Shown piece by piece: positions 16,388-25,209 of a DNA stretch of 29,904 nucleotides. Origin of the DNA: JBBDWZ01 sp050732575. GTDB taxonomy: Bacteria; Gemmatimonadota; Gemmatimonadetes; Longimicrobiales; RSA9. The stretch's first letter is position 1. Every line of letters begins with the position of its first letter. Under the pieces are notes generated by a model. It did not search any database. It had not been told where the DNA came from and was given only the letters and a program-made list of their open reading frames with translations. The position numbers were made by a program, and so were the translations under genes. The stretch covers positions 1 through 29,904 of the forward strand of contig JBOHRF010000031.1 of NCBI GenBank assembly GCA_050732575.1, given 5' to 3'.

Positions 16388-17727
16388 TACTCGTTCTCAC
16401 TCTCGTCAACTCCCGCCATTTGCTTCGTTTGCTTGTTCCGCGCGTCGTTCCATTTCTTTAGCGCCTTCTGGAGGACATCGTGGGCGGGATTATCGGTTTC
16501 GTCGCCGTCGTCGGATTCTGTTTTGGCCGGATTCTTTTCCAAGAGAGTCTGCTGATCGGCGTCCGGCCATTCGCCCGTAATCAACAGCGCGACGGAAGTC
16601 TTCTTCTTGGCGCCCTTGCCTTTTGTTAGCTCCTTCACCTCAACGCGCCCAGCGAACCCCTCCAGATTGAAGCTTTGAGCTGTCACTCCGTCAGGCAGGT
16701 TCTCCTGCCCGACGATATCGACGGTGTAATTGACGACAACAACCCTGCGGCTTGCCCACTCATCACCCTCTTGGGCTGGGAAGCAGATCTCCCGCGCGGC
16801 AACGAACGCATTCAGGATATCTTGGGACGAAGGCCACTTGCGGTCGCCATTTCCGAGGTTTGCGGGCTGACCGTCGAGGAATACCGCTTTATCTGCAACT
16901 TCGAATTCACAGGCTGTCCTGAGCCGAAGATGCTGATTGAGGAGCCTATCGATCTTGTATAGAGCCCACGTCTGCAGGAACCGGTTCTTCTTCTCGCCCA
17001 GACCATACCCCGTCAAGGTCGAGAGGTGGAAGATGAACGATGCAGTGATGCCGGCCGAAGTAAACTCCTGACGCGAATAGGGGATGTTGTCCTTCGCTGT
17101 GACTTCGCCCCGGTACACGCCACCGGAGTTAGCGTGGCTCGGTGAGGACGCTTCGATGTATGCTGAGACGAGCCGGGGCAAGCGAATGCGACCGTCGATT
17201 TCTTCGAGGAAGACGCCGTGAAGCACGCATGCCGGATCGCGCTCGAAGATCGCCGGAACCATTCGCCAAATATGAACCGGGCGTTGCTTGTTGGCTTCCA
17301 GCGCCGTCTTCAAGTCCTCACGGTAGATAGCATCGTTCCGTTTGGCTCCGAGAACGTACGGCGAAGCCAGGCGATGAGGCTCCCGTAAAGACGACGTCAG
17401 GAATGCACCGCTCCGGTGGCCGTCAAGCACGCGTACATAAGGGATGCCCTGGCAATCGCTGTTGTAGTCATCACCTTGCAGACAGACCTCCTCGAGCCGG
17501 TTTGCCATCGACTGGGCGGATTCCACAAGCAGCATGTCAACCGTTTCCGATGCAGTCGAATGGTCCGAGATCGTGCTCGGCGCACTCCGAATTCCCTTGT
17601 AGAGTGCCGGCCCGAGGTCGGGGAAACCCGTCGGCTGGAAACGGCCACCCGAACCAGGCGCAACGCGCAACGTTGCTTCCACGAGCAACCGGGACCCAGC
17701 ATCGAGCGGGGAAAGATCGAGCGCCAT
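16387..17727 (-). CDS. csb1: Type I-G (I-U) CRISPR backbone protein Csb1 (Cas7)
   Basis: Csb1 (GSU0053 family) is the Cas7-type subunit that polymerises along the crRNA spacer in the Cascade complex. The N terminus LDAGSRLLVEATLRVAPGSG, then FQPTGFPDLGPALYKG, and the segment CLQGDDYNSDCQGIPYVRVL are characteristic, as is the following SSLREPHRLASPYVLG. I favour ATG 17727 (446 aa), because AGGAG lies 8 nt before it; an ATG at 17745 overlaps the csx17 stop but sits upstream of that Shine-Dalgarno. The C terminus is charged, with a Lys/Asp-rich tail (KKWNDARNKQTKQ). It lies between csx17 and csb2 with overlaps on both sides, so expression is coupled. Confidence 0.92.
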   Translation of the reverse strand: MALDLSPLDAGSRLLVEATLRVAPGSGGRFQPTGFPDLGPALYKGIRSAPSTISDHSTASETVDMLLVESAQSMANRLEEVCLQGDDYNSDCQGIPYVRVLDGHRSGAFLTSSLREPHRLASPYVLGAKRNDAIYREDLKTALEANKQRPVHIWRMVPAIFERDPACVLHGVFLEEIDGRIRLPRLVSAYIEASSPSHANSGGVYRGEVTAKDNIPYSRQEFTSAGITASFIFHLSTLTGYGLGEKKNRFLQTWALYKIDRLLNQHLRLRTACEFEVADKAVFLDGQPANLGNGDRKWPSSQDILNAFVAAREICFPAQEGDEWASRRVVVVNYTVDIVGQENLPDGVTAQSFNLEGFAGRVEVKELTKGKGAKKKTSVALLITGEWPDADQQTLLEKNPAKTESDDGDETDNPAHDVLQKALKKWNDARNKQTKQMAGVDESENE

Positions 17728-17741
17728 TGTGTCTTCTCCTG

Positions 17742-20156
17742 TCATTTGGCTGTTTCAGGTTTGACCGTCAGTGCAGCGCATACGCCCGGCTGCCGAATGG
17801 GAATCAACAGCATGCCAGCCAGCCGTCGGCATTCATCCCCGGTCATATTCAGATCGCGCAGGTCGGCGTCGCGAAGTTGCGTCGGATAGCCACTCCCCCG
17901 CAGGCGGCGCGCAACCAATTGCACCGCATCGGACAGTCGACCGGCTTGCAACAACGCCACGACGTCCAGGCACTTCGGAGGGGCCGATTCATCTCTAGTG
18001 CGCGGAACGGTTTGACCCTCAACCGGCCGGCGAGGCAGATGACCGCCGACGAAGCAGAGTTTCAGCAGGTGATACACTCGCGGGAGCTCAAATGCGGCCC
18101 GCAAGTTGTCATTCGAGAGCAGCTGGCGCCCCTGCCACTCGACCGAAGCGAGTTGGATACGGGCTTCGTCGTTTGCGTCGAACCAGACCGCGCCCGTCTG
18201 AAGGTCTGGTGTCGGCTCGTCGCGTACCTGGCGATTCTCGATGGCGGCTTGAGTCCATTGCCCGAAGTCCACGAGTGCCAAACCATGAATCAGCTCGGCC
18301 AGGCGATCTTCATCGATCTCGCGATTCCAGAAGGCAAGCACGTCATCGAACTCGGCCCCGTACGAACTCCACAGCGGCAAGCCGTCGCCCACGCCGCGTT
18401 CGGCATCCATCAACCGTCGACGCAGGACAGCGGCCAGGTTCATCGCTAGCGACACACCGCGCGACCACACGGCGGCGTTGCGGAAGCCTTTGTGTTGGCT
18501 CGCATCGTACCACTCCCATGTGTTCCATGGTCGGACAACCGAAAGAAGATTGGCCCGCAGACACTCCACAGCGGGGCGTTCATGTCCGTCGTTAGACAGT
18601 GTCCCCCATGCAGTCATTCCCGCGATAGCGCGCGCGAGGCCATAAGCCCCGTCATTGGGGGCATCGCCCATCCATCCTCTTGTCAGGGGCGGACAAGGCT
18701 TCAGTAAGTTGTCCCGGTCTTTGAGAAGAGTGACCTCACGTTCGAGCCTAGACGCGCTAACGAGGATATCGAGTTGACCGTTCGGGAACCCGATAGCGGC
18801 GTGCTCGTCACGCTCGAAGAGCGTTCCGATTGCACCGTGGAATCGCTGCCGAGCTTGGATGATCCGATTAGGGACCCCCGGTCCTTCTCTAAGATTCCGA
18901 TAGACCTGGTTTCGGAAGTCCTCCATTTCGCTCAGTTGTGCGGCGACGTTTTCCGAGGTCCGAGACGTGGGATAAAAACCGAGCGACGACGCGAGGTAGT
19001 AACCCTTGCCGCGTCGCTCGAACAAAGCGACCCGGTGAAGCGTGTCGATCCCGCGGGCAACTCCGAGCGTCTTGATCGCTTCGATCGCATGCAGCGTGTG
19101 CTCTGTTTGTTCACCCGACCGCCGCTGCAATCTGCCTTCAGCGAAGAGAGCACGAAGCGACGTCAACGAAGTCGGCGAACTCCACAACGGCATCCAGAAC
19201 TCCGCGCGGCAACGCACAACTTGGGCATCCTGCCCAGCTTCGTCCTTAATCGCCGTCGCAGCACCATCCGTTGCCAGATGATCGATCATGAACGGAAACG
19301 CTGCCTTCCCCTTGCCCAATTGGGATAACTTCTTCGTGACGGCACCCGCAAAGACAATGGCCCCCTCCATCATCAACACAACATCCCAGGGATTAGTGGA
19401 CGACGAACTGAAGAAACTCTGCCCACAATTAGCAGAACCAGCAGATAGCGGAAAATGCTGGCCTGCTGTTCTTGATGTACCACCCACCCGCGACTCGCCG
19501 AATGCGGATGCAATCAGAAGCTCGCGAGAATCCAATCTTGGAGATGCTCCAATGGTCTCTTCGATCAGCTCCCAGAAATTGTTTGTTATGTCAGCGCTAC
19601 CTTCGTTTCCTCCCGTTCCGTACAGAAATCCGAATCGCGCGTCCTCTTCGAGGGAAAGGCAAGCATCAAACCAATCCACGCCGGCTTCGGCCCATGCGTT
19701 TCGCATTGCTGCCACGATTGACGGCTTCAGGTCCGTGCGCTTCTTCTTGGTGGCATTGGTCCAACCGTGATTCCTGAGCACGTCGTCAGTGGCCTTCACA
19801 ACCATTTGCGCAATTGCGAACCTGCCGGGTGGGTCCGGCTGACGAAGGGCTTCGAGTCGAGCCCTCGCTTTGTCGTTTCCATCGACGTAAAAACCGGGAC
19901 GCCCACCCCAAGGAGCAAAGATCGGTGTCGGGCTGTAGATCGGCGCTCGCTCTGCGCCGATTCCATTTACGAAGAAACTGACCAGTTCCTCCTTCGACCA
20001 CTTTGTGTGGAGAACGAGCACCCCGTCCTTCCACCAAGCTCGCGCTTGCGGATCGGCCTGTTCACCAATCAGGCGGAAAACGCCCAAGCCCTTCAAGTAG
20101 TTGCCGAGAGGTTCCGGAGTGCAGCCCCGAAGTTCAAGAGTCTGTGGAGCCATCAC
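17742..20156 (-). CDS. csx17: Type I-G (I-U) CRISPR large subunit Csx17 (Cas8)
   Basis: Csx17 serves as the Cas8-type large subunit that recognises the PAM and recruits Cas3. The family N terminus is clear: LELRGCTPEPLGNYLKGLGV, then FRLIGEQADPQARAWW and a WSKEELVSFF segment. The central STNPWDVVLMMEGAIVFAGA region is also conserved. At 804 residues the length suits the family. Its start overlaps cas3 by 23 bp and its stop overlaps an in-frame csb1 ATG by 4 bp. The start is MM at 20156; ATG 20153 is equally possible. Presence of csx17 rather than csb3 assigns the system to the main I-G branch. Confidence 0.93.
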   Translation of the reverse strand: MMAPQTLELRGCTPEPLGNYLKGLGVFRLIGEQADPQARAWWKDGVLVLHTKWSKEELVSFFVNGIGAERAPIYSPTPIFAPWGGRPGFYVDGNDKARARLEALRQPDPPGRFAIAQMVVKATDDVLRNHGWTNATKKKRTDLKPSIVAAMRNAWAEAGVDWFDACLSLEEDARFGFLYGTGGNEGSADITNNFWELIEETIGASPRLDSRELLIASAFGESRVGGTSRTAGQHFPLSAGSANCGQSFFSSSSTNPWDVVLMMEGAIVFAGAVTKKLSQLGKGKAAFPFMIDHLATDGAATAIKDEAGQDAQVVRCRAEFWMPLWSSPTSLTSLRALFAEGRLQRRSGEQTEHTLHAIEAIKTLGVARGIDTLHRVALFERRGKGYYLASSLGFYPTSRTSENVAAQLSEMEDFRNQVYRNLREGPGVPNRIIQARQRFHGAIGTLFERDEHAAIGFPNGQLDILVSASRLEREVTLLKDRDNLLKPCPPLTRGWMGDAPNDGAYGLARAIAGMTAWGTLSNDGHERPAVECLRANLLSVVRPWNTWEWYDASQHKGFRNAAVWSRGVSLAMNLAAVLRRRLMDAERGVGDGLPLWSSYGAEFDDVLAFWNREIDEDRLAELIHGLALVDFGQWTQAAIENRQVRDEPTPDLQTGAVWFDANDEARIQLASVEWQGRQLLSNDNLRAAFELPRVYHLLKLCFVGGHLPRRPVEGQTVPRTRDESAPPKCLDVVALLQAGRLSDAVQLVARRLRGSGYPTQLRDADLRDLNMTGDECRRLAGMLLIPIRQPGVCAALTVKPETAK

Positions 20157-23139
20157 TCTTCCCTTCGCGTGACCCTTCTTCGCTACTCGCCCGACAGTCA
20201 GCGGCTCGCAGCAGGGCTTCGAGGTAGCCCAATTGGAAGGGGCCGCGGCGTTCGAGGAGCGATTGTGCGCGTTCCCGCCAGGATGCGCCGTAGCGTGGAG
20301 AGAGCCCCAGTAACATGGGGTCTAGCGACAGCCTGACCTCCGGGGCGACGATGTCGGCGCTGCTCCAGTCCGCGGCGGGAATCCGGCACAGGGGCAGCGG
20401 ATCATCATCGCGCACGCCGCGAGTTTGGCGCAGGTGATGCGGGCACGGGTCGGGGACGTCTTCGCGCTCATCCTCAGGTGAACTGCGCAGCGACATGCGG
20501 ACCTTTCCGTGATGCGAGGCCACGAGGTACACGAGCAAGTCGAGTTCGTCGGCCGAAAGTGCCGCGAGCTCCTGCAAGAAGGCATCGCCAGCTGACGCCT
20601 GCGTTGATTCACTGCCCTGCTCACGGCCGAATTCCGACTTCTCGAGGCCGTCGGGCCAAGTGAAAGCTTCATGTACCGGATGAGCTGAACGGAGCGTTTC
20701 AAGGATCGCGAGTGCGCTGGCCAGTTCGTGGCGGAAGCCCGGCCGGCGCCGGTCGTCCTTGCCGTTGGTTTTCACCTTGTCGCGACGCCAGGCGTCCGCG
20801 GGCGCCTTCGCTGGAGGCTGTCCATCAAGCTTCTGCTGCACCCCGGAACTCGCGAGTGCCTCGGCTTTCAACTTCGCCGGAAAGGCTGGGTGCGCTTTAC
20901 CGCGGTCATGCCAGCGGGCGGCCAGTCGCAACACTTTGACATCGGATTCGGTCAGCCCAGCCAAAACCAGAATATCATCCAACATTTGGCAAACGTCACG
21001 GCTATGCGTCAGTACCGTTAGCCACTGGTCGAGCTCCGAAAGATCGTCCGCATCATCCTCATCATCCGCGGCTGTCACTTGGTTGTTGGTCGATTGATTT
21101 GAGGGCAAGGCAAACTCACCATGACGCTCGTCGCCAGTCCAGCCGAGTTCAGGACTGTAGCCACCACAGGCCTTCTCAAGCAGAAACACCTGGCCTGGAT
21201 ATATGGCCTGATTCAGGTTTCTCAGCTCAAGCAGTTCCCAGGGAGTCGTTCGTTTGCGACCCGTGGAATAACGTCGCCGCCAGATGCGATGCCGTACGCG
21301 CAGAGCGTTGTGAGCAAACTCCCGAAACCGATGAAAGGGCACGGGGCACAGTTCGTCCCGTTGCGGTAGATGCTTTCTGGCGGGCTGCTTGTCGACAGCC
21401 ATCTCACGCCAGAAGACCTGCACGTCGAGTTCCACACCGTCGCGGATGTAGCGTGAGATATCGATATCCGCCCCGGTCAGGTCAGGCGTAGTGTCGAACA
21501 GATCGAATAGGTCCTTGTTGCGCAGGACGAAGCGCGGTTGGTACGGAAACAGTGCGGCTGCCTGGCGGCCAGTTTCCTCCGCGTCCATCTCGGCCTTGAT
21601 CACTGCCAATGAAGCCAGACCAACATCGCTGCACGTCTCGAGCTTTTCCCGAGCAGCAACCAGCTCTGAGCGCTCGTAGGGTCTGGCCCAGTGGTCGACA
21701 GGTTGTTTGTTGCTGCCAAGGTCCAGATCCAGCCAGATCACTCTTCCGGACTGACCGGGATAGCGAGCACACCTTCCGAACCGCTGCACGAGCGAAGCCC
21801 AAGGGGCCAGTTCCGTGTAAAGTATGGAAGCCGACAGATCGACACCCGCCTCCACTACCTGGGTCGAGACAAGGATCCGACGCGAAGCATCTCTCTGGGT
21901 CAAGAACACATTCCACTGCTCGCGTTCATAGGGCCGAAAGCGAGAGTGGATCAGCTTGATGGGAAGATCGTTGAGTCCAGGTTGCTTACGCAGCTCATTG
22001 AAGAGCGTCGTTGCGCGGTCAACCGTATTCACGATGACAAGTGTCAACCCCGCTACGGCGTGGTTTCCCGGCTTACCGATGTAGTTCGCCAATCGCTTCA
22101 GATAATCGGCTTGCTTCCATTCAGCGTCAGCCTCGTCTGGTCGATTCTCTTTGGTCTTCGGCTTCTCCAACGGATCGATCGGTGCTCTGTCAATCGACTT
22201 CGTGACCCGGAAGAGCTGGCCGCTACGAAGCGTTCCATCGATTCGCTCGGTTTGACCCAGTTGATGGCGGACGTTCCATTCCGTCGCGGCTCTTGGTGTC
22301 CAGTCTACCGCTCGTTCCAGCCAATGCTTCGCCATCGTGGCACTAATCCAGAGCGAGTGGCATGGACGGGCCAAATGCTTCTCATCCGTTTCTGGAAACG
22401 CGTCGCGCTTGGGACGAAGCCGCAAGCTCCGTCTCCAAGCATCGAGCTGAAGGCTGGTCGCCAGGCTGGTGTCCATGATCTGGATCTCGTCGAACACCCA
22501 TAGACAGTCTGAGTTGAGCAGCCCGAATTCCATCGGCCAGCGTGCTCGACTTGCCGCATAACCCCGATTGAGCGCTCGCGAGATCAGCATATCCTGAGTG
22601 CCAATCAGGATGGCGTCTCGTTCCGGCCACAACGCCCAGTCCGACTTCTCCGCGCCGCCGATAAGTAGGTGAACAGCGATAGCGTGCTCACCTTGATCAT
22701 GGTTCTGCGACGCCCAGCCGTTACTCGGGGGGGCATTTCGATCAGGTTCGTAGGCGAGGTTTTGCCCGTTTGAGCTTCGTTGTAATTGGGCGTGTTGTGT
22801 GGGCAGGCCGTCAATCCCGACCTCATTCCAGGCAGCGGTCCCAGCGAGCGATCCCAGGCGGTCGAGCCATCTTACGACTTCATTGTAGGTCTGTTCTACC
22901 AACACCCGCATTGGTAGACAATAGACAAGGCGGCGTGGTGTCTGGTTGCGAATCGACTCGTCTGCAAATCGGCGCCGCCAGACCCAAGCGAGTACTGCTG
23001 CCGCCGTCTTGCCTAAACCAGTCGGGACATCAAGAAGTGTTGGTAGCGACTCGCAGCATGCGAGGTGGCTCTGGTAGGGTAATGGCTTGTTTGCATTTGT
23101 TGCTCGTGAGAAAACACTGCTGAATTGGTCGTTAGTCAT
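20134..23139 (-). CDS. cas3: Type I-G (I-U) Cas3 helicase-nuclease, HD domain C-terminal
   Basis: Cas3 unwinds and degrades target DNA after Cascade binding. The order is helicase first, HD nuclease last, the reverse of most type I Cas3 proteins and typical of this subtype. Helicase motifs: Walker A PTGLGKT (about residues 39-45), Walker B variant DEIQ (217-220), motif III SAT (266-268), STQVVEAGVD (425-434), and motif VI QRFGRCAR (452-459). HD motifs: His in LTHSRDV (about 712), the HD pair in ARWHDRGKAHP (744-745), His in FRHELASAL (804), and SHHGK (875-879). All metal ligands look intact. It is the first gene of the leftward interference operon; no strong Shine-Dalgarno precedes ATG 23139. 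Confidence 0.95.
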   Translation of the reverse strand: MTNDQFSSVFSRATNANKPLPYQSHLACCESLPTLLDVPTGLGKTAAAVLAWVWRRRFADESIRNQTPRRLVYCLPMRVLVEQTYNEVVRWLDRLGSLAGTAAWNEVGIDGLPTQHAQLQRSSNGQNLAYEPDRNAPPSNGWASQNHDQGEHAIAVHLLIGGAEKSDWALWPERDAILIGTQDMLISRALNRGYAASRARWPMEFGLLNSDCLWVFDEIQIMDTSLATSLQLDAWRRSLRLRPKRDAFPETDEKHLARPCHSLWISATMAKHWLERAVDWTPRAATEWNVRHQLGQTERIDGTLRSGQLFRVTKSIDRAPIDPLEKPKTKENRPDEADAEWKQADYLKRLANYIGKPGNHAVAGLTLVIVNTVDRATTLFNELRKQPGLNDLPIKLIHSRFRPYEREQWNVFLTQRDASRRILVSTQVVEAGVDLSASILYTELAPWASLVQRFGRCARYPGQSGRVIWLDLDLGSNKQPVDHWARPYERSELVAAREKLETCSDVGLASLAVIKAEMDAEETGRQAAALFPYQPRFVLRNKDLFDLFDTTPDLTGADIDISRYIRDGVELDVQVFWREMAVDKQPARKHLPQRDELCPVPFHRFREFAHNALRVRHRIWRRRYSTGRKRTTPWELLELRNLNQAIYPGQVFLLEKACGGYSPELGWTGDERHGEFALPSNQSTNNQVTAADDEDDADDLSELDQWLTVLTHSRDVCQMLDDILVLAGLTESDVKVLRLAARWHDRGKAHPAFPAKLKAEALASSGVQQKLDGQPPAKAPADAWRRDKVKTNGKDDRRRPGFRHELASALAILETLRSAHPVHEAFTWPDGLEKSEFGREQGSESTQASAGDAFLQELAALSADELDLLVYLVASHHGKVRMSLRSSPEDEREDVPDPCPHHLRQTRGVRDDDPLPLCRIPAADWSSADIVAPEVRLSLDPMLLGLSPRYGASWRERAQSLLERRGPFQLGYLEALLRAADCRASSEEGSREGKSDGSTDS

Positions 23140-23347
23140 CTCGGCCTACGCTCGATAGTTGATGCAGTTGATGCAGCGTTGACAGTGTTTGATTCGTCAT
23201 CGAGCTATCGCGGAGCACCCTCTCGAAACACACGACGCTCACGTCCACAGTCGTCGCAATGGTGTCGACGTGGCCCAGGTGTTGCTCAAGGGGCGTCTGC
23301 CATTCACCTTGTACGTCCTCATAAGCCGGCAGTGAATCGACCCAAGG
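23132..23347 (-). other. Open frame upstream of cas3, possible gene relic and operon leader
   Basis: This 208-bp gap should hold the promoter of the cas interference operon. One minus-strand frame is open across the whole gap, from the stop of the 60-residue gene to a TAA at 23132-23134 that overlaps the cas3 start (ATGACTAAC). It reads protein-like text (YEDVQGEWQTPLEQHLGHVD to LHQLHQLSSVGRDD) but has no ATG until its last third. An overlapping stop is what a former upstream gene would leave. I see no family match and no clear promoter boxes. Confidence 0.3.
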
Positions 23348-23530
23348 TCATCGGCGCTCGTAGATACCCAGTGTGCCGAACACCCGCGCCGTCTCCTCCA
23401 TCTCCTCGAGCGCCGCGATCTTGCGATCCAGCGGCAACTCCGCCCAGCGCCGCATCTGCTCCCGCCGGCTCCCCTCCCACGTCGTCACACTCCAATCGAG
23501 ACGTTGGAGCGAGTCAGGCAGAATGCTCAT
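23348..23530 (-). CDS. Small partner protein of a nucleotidyltransferase
   Basis: The protein has 60 residues. It starts with ATG 23530 inside the end of the nucleotidyltransferase gene, with a 17-bp overlap. The core LDWSVTTWEGSRREQ is followed by a charged helical stretch ending EEMEETARVFG. The same core, frameshifted, appears at 13888-14142 next to a nucleotidyltransferase remnant, so the pairing with a nucleotidyltransferase is conserved between the two copies. That makes it a plausible toxin or antitoxin partner, but I know of no assigned function. Longer in-frame starts upstream (to 23563) look less likely. Confidence 0.7.
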   Translation of the reverse strand: MSILPDSLQRLDWSVTTWEGSRREQMRRWAELPLDRKIAALEEMEETARVFGTLGIYERR

Positions 23531-24026
23531 CGTCCTCCAGTCGCATCCGGAGGTGCTCGACATCGATCCGGTCAGTCGGCCGTCCCGCCGCTTCCTTCAT
23601 TCGGATGAGCGTCCGGATCGAGACGAAGCGGACCGGGCCCGCGCCGGCAAGGTCTCGGATTGTCGCGCGCTCGAACTCCTCGTCGAACGAGAATGGTACC
23701 TCAGCAAATATGTCGACGGATGTGTCACGGTTCTGATCGCTGTAGAGCTGGAGCACCTGCATGCCCTTCTCGCGCACCAGCGCAGCGCGTAACGTTGCGT
23801 CGGCAAACTGATCGGCCGTGAGCGGCACGATGGGGCGATAACCGAGTGCGGCCAGAGCCGTAAATGCCTCATGTATGTTCACAGGCGCCAGCTCGAGCAC
23901 GAGATCGATGTCTTTCGTGAAGCGCGCATAACCGTACACGTTGACGGCCAGCCCACCCGCCACCAGATAACGCACACCGGCATCGTTGAGCGCCTTGATG
24001 ATTGCCTGAACGCTGGCGAGTCTCAT
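23514..24026 (-). CDS. Nucleotidyltransferase (AbiEii/DUF6036-like)
   Basis: This 170-residue protein has the Pol-beta-like nucleotidyltransferase signature: YLVAGGLAVNVYGYARFTKD then IDLVLEL. The Gly-Gly pair and the D-x-D metal site (KDIDLVL) are intact. A third acidic residue is likely in DTSVDIFAEVPF. The C-terminal helix VRFVSIRTLIRMKEAAGRPT followed by DRIDVEHLR is typical of AbiEii-like or TA-associated members, which transfer nucleotides to RNA or protein. It is followed, with overlap, by the 60-residue gene. Together they form a two-gene cassette directly upstream of the cas interference operon and in the same direction, whose homologous relic lies at the operon's other end. Confidence 0.85.
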   Translation of the reverse strand: MRLASVQAIIKALNDAGVRYLVAGGLAVNVYGYARFTKDIDLVLELAPVNIHEAFTALAALGYRPIVPLTADQFADATLRAALVREKGMQVLQLYSDQNRDTSVDIFAEVPFSFDEEFERATIRDLAGAGPVRFVSIRTLIRMKEAAGRPTDRIDVEHLRMRLEDDEHSA

Positions 24027-24329
24027 GGTCGGTTCTGATTGTCAGTTGGCGCCAGCTTTGGGCGCAGCACAGCAGAAGGCAGACTGGCAAGTCGAATCGT
24101 ACTCGAATCGATATGAATGCGCCAGATCGGCGGTTCGTCGCTCAATGCCATTCGATAGTAGTCGGTATTGGATCCCCATTGGTTTCAGCCTTGCTCTCAG
24201 AACTTGCCCATTCGGACGATTGGTTAGATCAGGCATCAAGGTAGGAGGACCCTCTGACAATCCTCCGTTCCCGATGCTTGGACGCCCTTGAGTACGAAGG
24301 GGCCGCTCCATTGGGGCAGGTACCCGAAG
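24027..24329. other. Intergenic stretch without a recognisable gene
   Basis: These 303 bp separate the nucleotidyltransferase start from the cas4-cas1 relic. Minus-strand frames are open here but match nothing I recognise. The promoter of the nucleotidyltransferase cassette should lie near 24030-24080. The left end of the decayed cas4-cas1 copy may extend into this stretch beyond the point where I can align it. Confidence 0.35.
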
Positions 24330-24753
24330 GTACAGTCGACCACGGGCTCCCGATGCCCCGGTCAGCCCGGATGAGGTCGAGGATGCGCCGGTGGCAAGGA
24401 GCGCCCACCATTTCCCACGCGGTCCAGCTGGGTCGTCGCCACCGGCCATCTCCCTGGTGACCACGGCGGGCGACTACGCCGAGCCGGTCGACACCAAGCC
24501 CCGGAACCCCCGGAATCCGGAGCGGTCCTGGGAGCCGGAGCGCGTGCCGGCACCAGTTGCGCGGCCGGGCCTCCATTCGCCGGCTCCACCCCGCCGCGCT
24601 GGATGCCCTGCCGCTCCATGTGCAGGTGCAGGGCGCGTTCGCAGCGAAGCGCGGCGAGATCGTGAGGTACGCAATCATGACACGAAGCTGGGCCGGGTCC
24701 GGCTCAAGGACATGAGCCAGCTCCTGTGCGCCAGCATCTCGATCTCTGCGCAA
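24330..24753 (+). pseudogene. Relic of a second cas4-cas1 fusion gene
   Basis: This stretch aligns in pieces with the intact cas4-cas1 gene downstream. It reads VDHGLP, SPDEVEDAPVA, TISHAVQLG, then VTTAGDYAEPVDTK and NPERSWEPERV in changing frames. The intact gene has the matching LDHVLP, TVSRSVQLG, VATAGDEAVPVDTK and NPERSWEPERV. After that about 290 bp are missing. Homology resumes with ALDALPLHVQVQGAF, GRVRLKDMSQLL and SISISAQ, ending near 24753, within the first part of the Cas1 domain. Both the catalytic Cas1 region and the Cas4 Cys cluster are gone. The surviving codons differ enough from the intact gene that this is an older or independently acquired copy, not a recent duplicate. Orientation is the same as the live gene. 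Confidence 0.85.
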
Positions 24754-24772
24754 TTCAACGCAAGACTTGAGT

Positions 24773-25209
24773 TTAATCGGGCAATTTGTCGCTGTGCGCG
24801 TGGCCAACGAATTGAGCGATGCGATCGTGATCTGGATCGCGGGAGAGCAGGACGATACCACGCCGGCGGCAGGAGACCGCGATGATCACATCATTCCAGA
24901 AGTTGCGCCGCTCGAGTTCAGGATGACGTCCGCGCAACTGGGCCATCATCCGAACCGCGCCGCCGGCCACGATATAATCGGCCACGTCCGGAACGATGAT
25001 TCGATGCGGCTACAAACGATCTATGAATCGACTACGGATGGCATCGGCCTCGCCCTCGCCATGCGCACCCAGGAGCCAACTCCGCACTACCACCGCGTGA
25101 AAATCGACCACGGCCACGAACCTGCGTAAAAAGTCAGAACGTCGGTGGCTGCGGGCCGATTCTTGAGCCCATCAATGAAGAGCTGCGTGTTTAGAACGTA
25201 GCGGGGCAC
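24773..25209 (-). pseudogene. Broken PIN-domain toxin (VapC-like)
   Basis: From GTG 25209 the minus strand reads PRYVLNTQLFIDGLKNRPAA, a PIN-domain N terminus. It then shifts frame near FYAGS, continues VVDFHAVVVRSWLLGAHGEG, meets a stop after FIDRL near 25007, and ends with the typical C terminus WNDVIIAVSCRRRGIVLLSR (stop at 24773). At least one frameshift and one nonsense codon break it. The first catalytic Asp of PIN nucleases, normally LDTN, is Asn here (LNTQ), so even a repaired gene would lack that residue. It follows a VapB-like antitoxin. Confidence 0.8.

Noticed and set aside
17403..18449. Plus-strand frame of 348 codons opposite csb1/csx17
   Set aside because: It covers the reverse complement of well-recognised cas genes and shows no motif.
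24229..24861. Minus-strand frame of 210 codons across the cas4-cas1 relic
   Set aside because: The plus strand of this stretch aligns with cas4-cas1, so the minus frame is a by-product; its text resembles no family.
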